From NCBI GenBank assembly GCA_036872755.1, contig JAVHNS010000002.1, positions 3,348,001 to 3,412,000 of the forward strand: a DNA stretch of 64,000 bases. The letters run 5' to 3'. Position numbers and translations under genes: made by a program. Under the pieces are notes generated by a model. The model had not been told where the DNA came from. It saw nothing but the letters and a program-made list of their open reading frames with translations, and did not search any database. Source of the stretch: Orbilia blumenaviensis (Eukaryota > Ascomycota > Orbiliomycetes > Orbiliales > Orbiliaceae). Each line of letters starts with the position of its first letter. The first letter of the stretch is position 1. Below, in pieces: positions 11,170 through 23,131 of this stretch.

Positions 11170-12322
11170 ACCCATATTACGATAAAACAAAAAAGAGTCA
11201 TACCCCAAGCATCTCAAAATTTCAAAGATGGTTCAGGGAGTAGACGGATTCTTTTGGCCTAGATACCCTTCTTTTAAATCACCAGTATATATATACCCTT
11301 CTTTCTCTTCTTTTTATCCGGAGAGAGAGAGTTTACAACAGATAGAACGAGTGGTCGGGGGCTAAAAGCGTGGTCCTTTGTCCTTTGGTTTCCTAGGGGA
11401 GTTCTTGCTTAAGGTGACAAGCCTTCTTCTTCTTCTTTTTTTTCTGTCTCTTTGCTTTCAATTTTTAGTTCTTTCTTTTTGTTTTCTCCAACCAATCGAT
11501 ACCTAAAGCGCTACCAAGGAATTTTTCTTATATATATAACCTTACATCTTGTATTTCTATACATTTTATTTGCGAAGGAAATTCAAAAAAAGGTGGGACA
11601 TGACACGAGCAAAAAAAGGTTGATAGCCCTATTGTCTGCATATTTCCACTTTTACTGTTACTGGCTTTTTCGGTTTTGGTTGTAACTTATGATACCCCAT
11701 CATGTACCCCATTTTTTACCCCGCTGACATACCTCAAACAAAGGGAACTACTTTTACGTTCCATCTTACAACCAGCTTCACGAGTTTTTTTTTATGTTTC
11801 ATTTTTAACAGTACAGAGGGGGTTTATCGACAAAAACACAATTTAAGGGGGGGAAGGGGGTACCTCCAAAGAGCATGTAGCCTGGTAGTAAGCTGCGGCA
11901 GCTGATCACAAGCAGAAGAAGAAGAGGGGGGATTTAATACACATCATGATATCATGCAAGAAGGCTGACGGAAGCAGCTCAAGCTCAAGCTTCAGCAGCT
12001 TACAAGCTACAGGGATGGGGGAAGACCAAGACATCAGCTGAAGGTGAAGAGGGTGCGTGCCATCCCAAACCTGCCCCCCGGAACGAGTATAGTGCCCGTC
12101 CTAGGCTGGAGACGGCCGGGGGATGCATTGGCATCTACTAGCAGCCCGCAGATGCGAAGATGGGGGGAAGGCTGAAGTATTGGAGATTTTTTTTAAGAAA
12201 AACAAAATATTTGCTTACTACTCAAGTGCCTACTGTACCATTTTTTTTTTTGGTTTACATTTATACCTATATATATATAACATGATATGATAGGATTGGA
12301 TTGGATAGGGGGACTCATAGAC

Positions 12323-12345
12323 TACTTACTTACTTACTTACTTAA
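12323..12345 (+). repeat. (TTAC)n microsatellite
   Basis: About five tandem TTAC units inside a gene-free stretch. Confidence 0.8.
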
Positions 12346-13177
12346 TAATACAACCCACCCTGCCTTCGATGGATAAGGGACCGGGTATTGATTTACCAAA
12401 TATATCCAAAACATGCCCTCTCTCATCGATGCATCTCATTAAGTCATATAGCCATCAACAATCGATATCTCAGTACCCCCATGTAAAAATTGATACTCAA
12501 CGTCCCAATGGAGCTAAATCTAACGCCATCAGTTGTCCGGGCTTCGATTATGCCGGTCGTACATATATATACAAACGCAATGACGAATTATATGCACCAT
12601 CGGCGGGATACATAGAAGGCTGTGAACATGTGGGTTTTAACTAAAAGCTTAAAGGCCAATGTACAACCAAGGCTTATACGAGGACCAAAGTGCACGAAGT
12701 AAGCTTAATAATGCCGGGACTAATACTGATGGTTACTTGTAAAAACTTTGTATCTGAGTATTGAAGGTGTGTAAGTAATTACAATGTTGTGGGCTGGGTA
12801 TATATGGAACTACGTTATACTGTCCAGCAGTATACAGCTGCTTAAACCCGAATATTTAAGTATCAAAGTATAGAGCTAGGTAATATATAGCCCAAGCAGG
12901 CATGTGACATAAGAAAGGAAAAGAAAGAAAGAAAAAAAAACCAAAAACCCGTATCTTGAGCACCCGAAGTTACACAGCCGGGTGTAACTGTATGTAGCCG
13001 CAAAAACTCGAATCGAATCACCACCCTGCACCCCGGGCCCATACATGTCCATACATTTTGTGGTATTTCCACATTTCACTGCGTTGACCCGTAACCTATC
13101 CACCTACTCCATTTATAATCCGAAAATTCTAAATCTCTAAAAAGCCATGGGTTCGAGGCTATAAAAAACTAGTCCCC

Positions 13178-13201
13178 AAAAAAAAAAAAAAAAAAAAAAA
13201 A
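13178..13201 (+). repeat. A-tract (24 A)
   Basis: A run of 24 A on the plus strand after CCCC; no adjacent element recognised. Confidence 0.8.
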
Positions 13202-13451
13202 GGAAAGATGATCGGAAAGATATCCTCCGGAGGTATATTTATGGCTACTGCCGGCCAGCACGACATGAACAGAGTAGGTGGCTAGCTCCAGGTAGCTGAG
13301 TCTGGAAAGTGTCCGCCTTCATGCCCTACTGCTACCCTGCCAACCAATCCCCCGGCTGGGATCGAGTTCAATCAGCATATATATATCCCTCTCTAAGCTG
13401 CCGGGTTCGTCCTTGTGCAGATAACAGTGCGTTATCCTCCTAACGAAAAAA

Positions 13452-13454
<3 letters not shown>

Positions 13455-13482
<28 letters not shown>
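13455..13482 (+). repeat. (GA)n microsatellite
   Basis: About 14 dinucleotide units of AG in a gene-free stretch. Confidence 0.85.
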
Positions 13483-13485
<3 letters not shown>

Positions 13486-14233
13486 GCATGCATCGTCCTA
13501 CGGCGGGGTACTATATCGATAGTACGTATGCTATGATGCCAGCTTGGCCTTTAAATTTCCGGGCCAAAAAATTTAAAAAAAAACCAACCCCCTCTCCCAT
13601 GGTAGATAGAGGAATCAAAAATTTATGCGAGTTTGATATGTCTCATGCATACGTCGTGCATGCAATAGAAAGTTTTTTGAGGTTGATGAAGCATACCAGA
13701 GCTAATAGCCAGCATTGAGGCATATTTTTTAATCTACGGGCTGGCCTGAGAGGCTGGTTTATACGGAGTTTTCACAAGTTTTACGATTCGATATCATAGT
13801 AAAAAAGTAAGATCAATTCGAACCATACGAGGCCACCGGAAAACTAAAAAAGGAGAGAACGTTGGGAATTTTTGTCCATACGGTTACACAAAGAGATATC
13901 AAGAAGAAACGCAAATAAACGACAATGGGTATGTGTTCAAGAGAGAAAAAAAAAGAAAAGGAAAGTTAAAAAAAGGGACACGAGTAATAAAGGAAATAGA
14001 ACCAGGAGTTTTTGTACCGTCCAGTGTTATCAGATATTGTCGTTTTTTCGATGTGACAGAAGTCGTAGGAAAGGACTCTTGAAGCTGTTTCTGAGTCAAA
14101 GAAATGAAGCGATCGTGCAAATATAGCGTTTCACTCCCGTAGTTATAATCCCTCATTAAGCTCCCCTGGTAACCCCTTCCTCTTCCACTGCCAAACCGAC
14201 GTATATTCGTTCTCTTTCTTAAGGTACTTTAAT

Positions 14234-15438
14234 TTAGTTGACGTGTGGCTTTTCAGCAGCATCGGCCTTAGCACGGAAGCTGGCGGATCCTGGGTTTTGG
14301 GCCTTGAAGTAGCGAGCGAAGAGTGGGTAGAGAGCGTTGCGGAAGAGGATCTGAGCACCGCTGAACTGTGGGAGGGCGAGCCAGAGGATGAAAGCGAACT
14401 TGAAGAGGTAGTAGAATGGGAACCAATAAGTGAGGTCGAGACCGGCTTCAAGAACACTAAAAGATACGGAAGAAAAAGTACTTAGTATTTTTCTGGAGGT
14501 TCAAGCTTCCAAGTTTGGAGGTCATGTGACGTAGAGGAGGGATATTCTCTCTTTCGCCTAAATATCTCGGTAGAAGAGGGGGTTTTTACCTGAGGAAGGA
14601 GAAGCAAACCCAGTAGGTCAACCATTGGGTGTCATCAGCTTGCTGGGTCGTGAACAGAGCCTAATGAGGGAAAGGTTACATGTTAGCGTGATATCACTTC
14701 ATCGATACCCTTATCTATCTTTCTTTTTTTACCCCCTGCTCCGAAAGTTTTCGGAATAGTTGGGTGTCGAGAACGAAAACAAAAAAAAAAAAAAACTTAC
14801 CTGTAGAGAATAGTATGCAGGAATGACGAAACCAGCGAGATTGACGAGTAGTTGTCCTCCCAAGTTAAAGAAGATCAAGACGAAATACAAAAAGCTGCGA
14901 GTTGGATAAGCTATGGGTTAGCAGGGGTGAGTTTTTGAGGAGGGGTCACGAATAAAGGATTTGCTCACCCGACTCCTCCAATGACGTATGTCTTTGGAAC
15001 ATCTATATTTCACAAAAAAAAAAAAAAAAAATACATGTTAGAATATCGACAGACTTTAGGAAGATGGTGATACGGTGAAGCATGAGGGTACGGACTGGTT
15101 TGCTTCTCGAAGTTGACGAGATAGGGGTATTTAGAGAGCTAGACATGGGGAGTTAGTAGCTGCACGAGACTCGGGAGTGTGAGAGAGAGAGCGAACTAAC
15201 CTCTTGGTCGAACTGAGTGACACCACTCTGGAATTGAGACTACAGTGTAAACGTTTAGCATCCTGGTCGAAGGAAAAGAAGCCGGTGCTATGGAAATATC
15301 TCGATAGCATGGCAAGAGATATCACCAGAACGGTCTTTTACCCGGCCGGGGTTGTCTTTGGCGAGTAGTGGGGTTCGATGGATAGAAGCAGCTGTAGAGT
15401 AGAGTAGAACGTACCTGTAGCCTTTCCTGGAATGCCAT
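14234..15438 (-). CDS. YOP1: REEP/DP1/Yop1 family ER membrane-shaping protein
   Basis: Yop1 inserts hydrophobic hairpins into the ER membrane and stabilises tubules together with reticulons. Seven exons on the minus strand: 15415..15438, 15201..15239, 15096..15138, 14969..15002, 14801..14894, 14590..14660, 14234..14456, giving 175 residues. Family signatures in order are SKYPYLVNFEKQT, PKTYVIGGVG, FFNLGGQLLVNLAGFVIPAYYSL, DDTQWLTYWVCFSFL and YWFPFYYLFKFAFILWLALPQ followed by GAQILF. Exons are very short (24, 39, 43 and 34 nt), as is common for fungal YOP1 genes. Every join preserves frame and restores the TB2/DP1 signature. The C-terminal tail is short and charged. Same strand as the membrane-protein gene upstream. 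Confidence 0.93.
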
Positions 15439-16294
15439 CTTGTCTAGAATTTACGAAAGGGTAGAGATAGAAACCTGAAGACTTCTGAAGGATTATTGCT
15501 ATTCTCTGGGAGAGGATGATTTGATTGATTGATTGCTCGATTGATTGATTGATGGAAGGAAGAGAGAGAGAGAGAGGAGGACGAGAAGGGAGAAAGTGGT
15601 CAAACGAGGGTTTAAGTTAATATTTCCTGGTGGGGCCGCTTTGCACGCAGAAACAACGTACTATCACATGTAACGAGCCAAAAACTGGGACTCCTCCTCA
15701 TTGCGGACAGCGTCTGATGCAGAGATTTCTTCGACCAGCTGGCCTGCAGGTATCAACCTCGAATCGAATGGATCTTAGCTTGCATTCCTTGACAGGGTCC
15801 TTGTCTCTGCCTTTCGTTTGGTCGGCTTGCATTCGCTTCCCTGCTTTTTTTTTTTTTTTTAACTATCGTGGCGAAATGACCCACGCAAACGTCATTCCCC
15901 GGACTCTCCTCTGTTCTCAACTGCTGATGTCAACATCTTCCCTTTTTTTCTTCCCTGCTGGTATGAAAACATGTAAGTGCCAGATGTCAAGATGTGAAGA
16001 TGTAATCAGATTGTCATAAGTAAGTCAGAAAGCAGTAATCAAAGTAGGTATCTGAATAAACATTCCCTGCAGCAGAACATCGCGCGCATCCACGAATGAC
16101 GGGCGTTTGCATGCATTCCAAGCTATGCGATATCGATAAGTACAATTTCAACAGGGAATTTGCTGGTGGGGTTTCTAGCTCCAACACACAAAACAGGCTA
16201 TTTATCACACAGAGATAGTCATTTATTGACATTTGCTTTGCTTCAGAATCCCATCCGGCCTGGTGTAGGATTTAGGTTGTTTTTTTTCTTTTCT
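15439..16294. other. Intergenic: YOP1 promoter side
   Basis: Contains GATT repeats and a GA-rich run just 5' of YOP1 (about 15515-15575) and a T-tract near 15846. A 129-codon open frame on the plus strand (15630-16019) is low-complexity and has no family features. No gene called. Confidence 0.55.
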
Positions 16295-16953
16295 CTATGA
16301 TCTTCTCTTGTTCTTGCCCTTTCTCCCTCTGCTATCGTCCTCATGCTCGTCCTCTTCTTCCATTATTGGGAACATCTGCTGTCGTCCAAGATCCCCCCTA
16401 AATCCCGGCGATATCAAATCAGGTGATAAGGATGTCGGACTGAACGAGGATGTTTCCACCTCTGCGTGTCCTATACTACCGAACTTGCTATGAACCCCTC
16501 CTTTTGATCTGAAGGACGGACCTTTGATCATAAGTGCGGGAGGTTCCCTGGCTATGACTTTGCCTGACGGCACGAGGGCACGTTTCACACCGGTTTCAAC
16601 GCCATGGCGGCGGTCAGGGCTGAGAGTGGAAAAGATGAATGAGGAGAAGAAGGAGAAGATGAGACCGAGAGATAACCCTGACAGTGCAGCTATGCCCAGG
16701 TAAATGTATAATACCTGTATTATATTATTAGCGATATATCTCTCCTCTGATATACTACTATAATAAAGAATATGTCACGAGGGTGGAATTGTAAACTCAC
16801 CTCAACTCTCTGCACCAGCCACAGTGGCAGCTGGAGGATATTGACGGTCAGATCGAAAAAATAGACCAGCAATGCCGTCAAAGGTGATATCAGAAACAGA
16901 AATACTGCTAGGCCAAACTTTAGCGGGACAAGTAAGATGTCTCCAACCGTCAT
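16295..16953 (-). CDS. Unnamed fungal membrane protein with two hydrophobic segments
   Basis: Two exons on the minus strand, 16801..16953 and 16295..16714, joined in phase 0, giving 190 residues. Residues about 4-45 are almost entirely hydrophobic (LKFGLAVFLFLISPLTALL and the following YFFDLTVNILQLPLWL). After the junction comes VLYIYLGIAALSGLSLGLIF, a second membrane segment. The remaining 110 residues are hydrophilic, with Pro/Ser-rich sequence, an acidic run (MEEEDEHEDD) and a basic C-terminus (RKGKNKRR). The layout faintly recalls fungal Ldb16-like proteins that partner seipin at lipid droplets, but I cannot confirm this. The intron (16715..16800) has a good donor and acceptor. Function unknown; the coding call rests on the membrane pattern crossing a clean splice junction. 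Confidence 0.7.
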
Positions 16954-18114
16954 TGGGTTAATTCTTTGCTTTTATGTAGTTGCTAGTTGCTGTGTTAAAT
17001 GCGTGTTGGTATGTTCGTTCGCTCAGGCTGAGGACGGAGACGGACAGACGAACAGACGGGCTCGGATAGGTCTCGGAGACGGCAAGACCCATGCGTCCTG
17101 CTTTGTCTAAGTACTTAAGTTCGAGTAGATGCTTTTTATGTATGTGTGGTCGTCCGTCGTGAGGTTATTATACTTGGGACTCGCGCTCACGAGAGGAATG
17201 CAGGATAATGGAATGTAGTTAAGATGCAAGATAGTAGTCTTGCATATGTATACTTTCCTCCTATGGCCGATTGCAAAGCCCCCCCCTCTTCCTCCTCCAA
17301 AAGAGCTTCGCACCGGCTGGTAAATTAAATCTAGATATCACTCTACACGACATGCAATTTGTAATTAAAATAGTAAAAGGAGCAAATTGGAATTTATACC
17401 GAAATCCCTTTTTTGAAACATTTTTTTTAAAATAATTTTTAAATTAAGCGGGCTCTTCCTCCTCCACTGCTAGATACTTAAGTAGTTATCTGCAGCGTTT
17501 TATATCGAATCCAGACGGGTTCTGTGTGCTGGCCTGCATATGACTTGCAGTGTTAGCTAGTCCAGAATGCAATGTCTAACAGCAGTAGTTTGCCCCTCGT
17601 TGATGTTCCCCTCCTCTCTGATCAGCGCGCTATGGAGTATAGTGACATCCGGATGGAGTATCCCGAGTATCTTCAAATTGACGATACACTTACATACATT
17701 CTCTCTCAGTGTAATATCAATTCGACGAAGACTTTTTAACTTCGAAGCTCTAGACTCAATAGTATTGGGGGAATTGTCGTTAATTGACTCGGGTGAGGTC
17801 TGCCAAGACCCAGAACCCGGCCTGCAAGCAAAAGCTGGCTCGGTCTAAGCTAAGCAACCAACCAGCGAGCCCTCCAGCCCGCCGGCCAGCCAACCAGCTC
17901 CCCATTCCAACCGCTAACCAACAAATTAAACGTCGACGGCAACAGCAACAGCAATTGCAACTTCCCACAGTACTGTCCTGTACTGCATGCTCTCCGGCCA
18001 GCCCGCCAGCACTGCAGCGAGTGAACAGACGTTCACAGCCCGCTAACTTTTCTGATCTGATCTGATTCTCAGCTGCCGCTTTCCGCTTCGACCACCAGCC
18101 GACAAGCTTGCAAG
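16954..18114. other. Divergent intergenic upstream of the AMPK beta gene
   Basis: No gene seen. AT-rich around 17320-17450. From about 17840 it is CCAGC-rich and then CAG/CAA-rich, which is probably the leader of the AMPK beta mRNA. Confidence 0.55.
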
Positions 18115-19381
18115 ATGGGAAACACTCAATCGCAGGAGGGCCAGTCCGGTCTGACTGGTGGTTCGCAGCCTGGTAGTTCCAGTTCCTCCAGGTCTGACCG
18201 GTCCCACCATCACCACTTCCCCCACTCTTCAGGAACACATCATACCCGTCGTCCGCCACAGAGAAAGAATAGTCTCTCTGCTGCTCCTCTTAAGGCTGCT
18301 CCAACGACATCTACCACCCAAGATCACGGGGTCTTGCTTAGTGCGGATATACCAACTGCCAGGGGACCCGCTAACCCCTCCACTGCTGCCGAAAAGCTTC
18401 TCGATATCAGTATCTCAGCCACACCATCTGTAGATCCGTCTCCTTTACGGACAATGGATATCGCTGGTGCTTCGGTTCCCAAAATGTCCATCCAAGACCT
18501 TGGTGTTCCGGACAAGATGGACACAATCATCAGTGTGGATGTGCCTACTCCGTCCCGTCGGAGAAATAGCTTTGGTAGCGCTACAACAGTCGATACCGTC
18601 GAACTCGACGAGATGAATATTGACGACACGAAGGCCATTCCTACGACTATAGAATGGACAGAGGGTGGTAAGAAGGTTTATGTTACCGGTACATTCTCCG
18701 GTTGGAAGAAGAAGTTCAGACTTACCAGGAACGAGGGACATCTATCCACTGTTGTACCCTTACCGCCTGGTACCCATCACCTTAAATTTTTGGTCGACGG
18801 CCAGATGAGGATCTCAGATACATATCCAACTGCTGTGGATTCGGCTGGAATCTTGGTCAACTACATTGAAGTCCTAGCAGACGACCTGCCACCATTGGAG
18901 CGCCAGCTATCCACCCACTCTGCCGAGAAGGCTCCAGAACCACCTCAAAACATGTTAAACAGCACCAACAACTCATTCATCCAAACCCCAGTTCAACCTG
19001 CTAGACGGTATACATCAGAGATCCCAGCATTTTTGGAAGATCTGGAAGAAAAGCAGGAACAGTACGGCAGAAGCTTTGATTCACAGCTACCGCCGCCGCC
19101 ATCGTTGCCTATGATTCTTAGCAAGGTCATTTTGAACGGCGCAAATACGATACGCGATGATAGCAGTGTTCTACCCATCCCGAACCACGTGGTTTTGAAT
19201 CATTTGGCGACGAGTTCGATCAGGAATCAGGTATTGGCGATTAGTGCGACCACCAGGTACAAGAAGAAGGTCAGTAAACTCTGCACACACATCTATCACC
19301 GAATTCATTCATTCTAACGGAAGCGGTGCATAGTACGTCAGTACAATCCTCTACAAGGCGACATCCACGTCAGACGATTGA
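18115..19381 (+). CDS. GAL83: AMP-activated protein kinase (SNF1) beta subunit
   Basis: Scaffold of the SNF1/AMPK heterotrimer, binding catalytic alpha and regulatory gamma subunits and steering location. Two exons, 18115..19269 and 19334..19381, give 400 residues. The N-terminus MGNTQSQ is a classic N-myristoylation signal with Gly2, followed by a disordered Ser/Pro-rich region. Residues about 176-260 form the CBM48 glycogen-binding module (EWTEGGKKVYVTGTFSGW, then PPGTHHLKFLVDG). Residues about 298-400 are the AMPKBI/ASC domain (IPAFLEDLEEK, LPIPNHVVLNHL). The last beta strands (YVSTILYKATS) come from the short second exon. Fungal SIP1/SIP2/GAL83 naming is not transferable with certainty. 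A candidate upstream AMPK kinase lies about 30 kb away in the same window. Confidence 0.93.
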
Positions 19382-20422
19382 GTAATTCTATTCTTCTAAG
19401 CCGAATTAATAGCTTACTTTTTCACATTCCTTTTTTCTTCTTCCTTTCTATCGCTAAGGACAAACACCTTTGTAAATGGATCCCCATGGGCTTGCTAACT
19501 TTCTAGATGATCTTCTTCCCCCCTTCCTCTTTTCTTCTGGCTAGTGTTTTCAAAGCTTATCTGGGTCCTCATTAATGATGGCAACAGAAACCTACAGTGA
19601 GCGACTTGGACTTTTCTTTTCTATTTGTAAATACTGGTAGCTCTTAGTCCTTGGTTCTTGGTTATATCCCCCTTACTCGTCCTTTTTTCATTACTTTCCT
19701 TCTTTCCTTTGATTAGGGTAAAATGGCGTCGTTTTTATCTGGGAGGGTTTTGTTGTTTTTGTTATGAACGAAATGGTATGGCTTGAAGGATATGACATTG
19801 GGACAAATGGTCAATTAACAAAAGAACCATAGGAAATTTAAGCGACTTTATTTTGTAAAATTCATAACTGTGTCTAACGATGTCTGGGACCGAGACTAGC
19901 ACAATCTCATTAACCTTGCAAACAAGCATTATGGGGTATCAATAACCTCGGAGACCCCGTTCAGGGAATCAGTGGTTTTTGGCGTAATAAGAGTCTTCAT
20001 ATCGACACCACTGTGAATAGATTTTCGCAAGGTTCTGGAGTCCTACAGAGTCTGCTCTCTCGAGGAAAAAACAGATGTTCCAAAAATTAGCCCCTGTATC
20101 GAGATTAGGCTCTAGAGATGATTCCATCTATACATGCTTCTTCCATAATACATGGCTATTGATAAAACAAAAAATAGAAGGGAAAAGGCTTGTTGTGATA
20201 GCTTGGCTACTGGAAAGACCAACCATAAAATTTGACTCACCTAAGCCTTCGTCCACATAAATTGGATCCCCAAGTTTGTTTTCAGCGCTACTCAAAGTTA
20301 GCATCGGACCAATCCTTTCTTTCTTCCGCCTCTTCAGCACACAGAGAGGGAGGATTTTAATAGCGGTAACTTAATTAAGGGGGTGGTACATCTGCAATTC
20401 AAAACGGGGGGGTTTGGCTGGC
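19382..20422. other. Convergent intergenic between AMPK beta and the RRM gene
   Basis: 3' UTR-like sequence of AMPK beta, T-rich with several CTT runs. No further gene or structured element was recognised. Confidence 0.55.
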
Positions 20423-21082
20423 TCACTCGGCTTGTTTGATGCCGTCATAGGCCTGTGAAGCCGCCTTGCGGTTTGTAAACTCGACCATACAGCTGCAGGT
20501 TCCCACGCCCTGACCTAGGGATGACTCTTTGTATACAACCTGTACAACGAAGGAAACATAGTTAATTTACAGAAACAAGAAGCTACGAAAAATTCCTTAC
20601 TTTTAAGGGGAGGGGAGGGGAGGGGAGGGGAGGGGGTAATATAATAGTGGGATTGGTCTTACCAGACTATTAACTTCGCCGAAATCGCTCATGCTAATTC
20701 TAACGTCTTCCTGATATGTATTGGGATTGAGACGACTACATTCAAAAAAGAAACACGTTTTAGCGGACCCGATTCCACATACAAGTCGTCCTCAGGTCTA
20801 GGTGTATGCGTATGCGTGCGTGCCTCTGTACAGCTGCGTGTGTGTGTAGGTACTTGGAGTACCCACACCAGCGGGAACCTGACTCTCAAACCGGACCCAC
20901 TTCCACTGAAGGGAGACTGGGGAAGGGAAGAAAGAAAGAAAGAAAGGAAATACTAACATGATAAATATTCTGGTGGATTCTTTCGGTTCTTCTGGTGGGC
21001 GGGGCGGTTCCTCTAGTACGCGGATCGGCGAACGTATTTGTAAGGCCATTTCGGCTTCGTTTAACTGTTTATAGAGATTCAT
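20423..21082 (-). CDS. Small single-RRM protein
   Basis: Three exons on the minus strand: 20958..21082, 20663..20735, 20423..20539, giving about 104 residues. After a short Pro/Glu-rich lead (LEEPPRPPEEPKES) the joined frame reads TRIFIIRLNP (RNP2-like strand), then DVRISMSDFGEVNSLVVYK (helix 1 and strand 2), then GTCSCMVEFTNRKAASQAYDG (RNP1-like strand and helix 2). This is a complete, compact RRM, and two splice junctions inside it restore the fold. The spacing GEVNSLVVYK...GVGT...VEF recalls U2AF-homology type RRMs, but I cannot place the family. The start is uncertain: 21082 is the first ATG after an in-frame stop, 21049 is possible, and an upstream exon ending near 21246 could join in frame. 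The second intron contains the (GGGGA)n tract. Confidence 0.68.
20607..20636 (+). repeat. (GGGGA)n minisatellite in an intron
   Basis: Six G-runs of at least four G separated by single A on the plus strand, within the second intron of the RRM gene. On the template used for that gene's mRNA the transcript reads (CCCCU)n. Four or more G4 runs with one-base loops is a textbook G-quadruplex pattern in DNA. Confidence 0.85.
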
Positions 21083-23131
21083 AGATCTTTAAGAAGTTGG
21101 TTAGACGTGGGTATGATTTGATGTATATTTCTATATAGATATTTTTTGATTGATTAACAAGATAACATATAGCTTTGGGAGGAGTAGGAATACGTGGGAT
21201 GATGGGCCCATGGGGATGCGGGATAGGACGGAGTATATATAGGCTTACTTGAGTACGGCGCGGGGACTGATGGCTGCAATCTTTCAGGTTGTATGCTAAG
21301 CAAGTAATCATACTCAAGGGTGCCAGTATAGAGCCTATCAGCTGAGCATGAATGCTGGTTCTACGAGGCTGCGGGAAGAAGAGGGGCAATCTAGCCAGAC
21401 CAATAATGCTATGTCAGCTGTCATGAACGAGACTAGTACACATAGTCATTTTGCAAATTTTGTGATCAAATATGCATGTTTGTGCATGGATCGCATCTGA
21501 GATACGTCAATCCTGTATTCCTTCAAGTTTACCGGGGAACTTTGAGAGTTTCTTTTTTATAATTGCTGCTGTAATTGTATTACGGCACTGGAAGTCGGAG
21601 TACGTAGAAGTGATAGACGGGACACACATTACCGTTAGTCATGGCTGGCTTTATTGCAGACCTGGTTTGATTACTGGGCGGGTGTAGCGGTGACATATGG
21701 TATTATAACCCACTGAGGATACCTTTTATCTATCATGGTAGTATACATGAAGAGGACCTGAGATATTGTGGGTGCCTGTCTGCAGCTGTTGGCTTGAGAT
21801 ATCAAATGAGATTGGCCGGAAGGTGCTAGTACAATTTTCTTGCATCTGCAGATACTTAGATCTGGGTTTTTTTTTGGGGGGGAATATAGATATATATTTT
21901 TCCAAACTGTACTAGCGTCCTTAGATCTAGGTTCGATCTATTGGAGGGGTGGAAGGTGCAGGGGATCATTGTAGCTATTGGAAGAAGAGTTTTGGATCCT
22001 AAATCTAGACTCCAAGTCAATGCAAATGTAACTGCTGTAGTAAGCTGAATTCACGAAGCCTTGCAACATGCAACATTTTGATGCGGCCGAATGCAGGCGC
22101 CCCGCTCTTGTGTGCACAATCGGAGTTTGTGTTGGCTGCCCGAAAATGCAACATGTGTGGGAGGGACAGTAGCTTATGTAATCGCATTTAATATTAATAT
22201 TTGCAATTTTGTAGCGTCGTGTAACAAGCTCCGTAGGTGTTTGAGAAGCAGGTAGGCTAGGTAGGTACTTGGGTAGAGCTTACTCATATTTTCCTTATTA
22301 GTAAGTAACCTAGGTACTGTAGTTAGGTAGTTATTTGAATGAATAGCCTGGTGATTGAATGTAAATCTCGTCGTCAGCTACAGTATGATAACTGCGCCCC
22401 AGCCCGCGCGGTGGCTCGGCCAAGCCCCCCCCAGCCGGGCATGATCAGAGCGGGCCAGTCCATTGCCAGGCTAACGATTACAGGGGGCAACGTCATGCCT
22501 TTGCCCTTTGTTTCAATCAATCAATTAATAGAAGAGGCCTCGCTTTGTTTCTTGCTTGCTTCCGTATTCCGAGCAAGCCTAACCCGGGTACCTCTTATTA
22601 GTAGTGGGCACTTCCTAACCCCCCCAGAACAGCTAATTAAGAATTTGCTGACCGGATTGCTATTTTCCCACTCCCGGTTTCTGACTTCCCCTTCGCTCTT
22701 CGCTATAGCTACCTACCTAGACCTTATAGTTCAAAACTACTTCTGGTTGGGTATTATCCTCAACTTCAACCTTTAGTTAAACCCTTCCAACCTCCAACCT
22801 CCAACTGTTGATATCCACGCTTATCCGGCCCAGCTAATAAAAAACCCCCACCGCCGCTGCTCCCGCTCACAACACTTCTGAGTCCGACAGCATCAACGTT
22901 ATTTCCTGTGAGGGCCTCGACTTCTAAAAAAAGCCAACATCGACAGCCTCGTATCTCATACCCACTCAAAGCATCGCACAAGTCACAACCATTCTCCTGA
23001 CCTTCAAGCTCCTCCCAAGTCTACGCTGCCGTCTCCGTCCGGTCATATTTCTCTACCCACGTTCTCCCGATCGACGAAACAGAGGAAAAAAGAAGTTTAG
23101 AAGGGCATCGTCTCATTAAATAATCTTCAAG
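21083..23131. other. Divergent intergenic between the RRM gene and RVS161
   Basis: About 2 kb with no supported gene. It holds scattered AT-rich DNA, TAGGTA-rich DNA near 22250-22330 and a CT-rich leader before RVS161. A possible extra 5' exon of the RRM gene lies around 21246-21280. The 145-codon open frame from 22339 has no recognisable features. Confidence 0.5.

Larger units (their letters stand above)
11170..14233. other. Long convergent intergenic between ATG101 and YOP1
   Basis: About 3 kb without a recognisable gene. It is T-rich near ATG101. It contains a G-rich patch near 11847, AGCT-rich sequence near 11970-12010, a (TTAC)n run at about 12323-12345, a 24-nt A-tract at 13178-13201 and a (GA)n run at 13455-13482. 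Open frames of 60-91 codons lack introns, domains or family similarity. Confidence 0.55.

Noticed and set aside
15630..16019. 129-codon frame between YOP1 and the membrane-protein gene
   Set aside because: Contains a T-tract translated as poly-Phe, no domain, likely chance.
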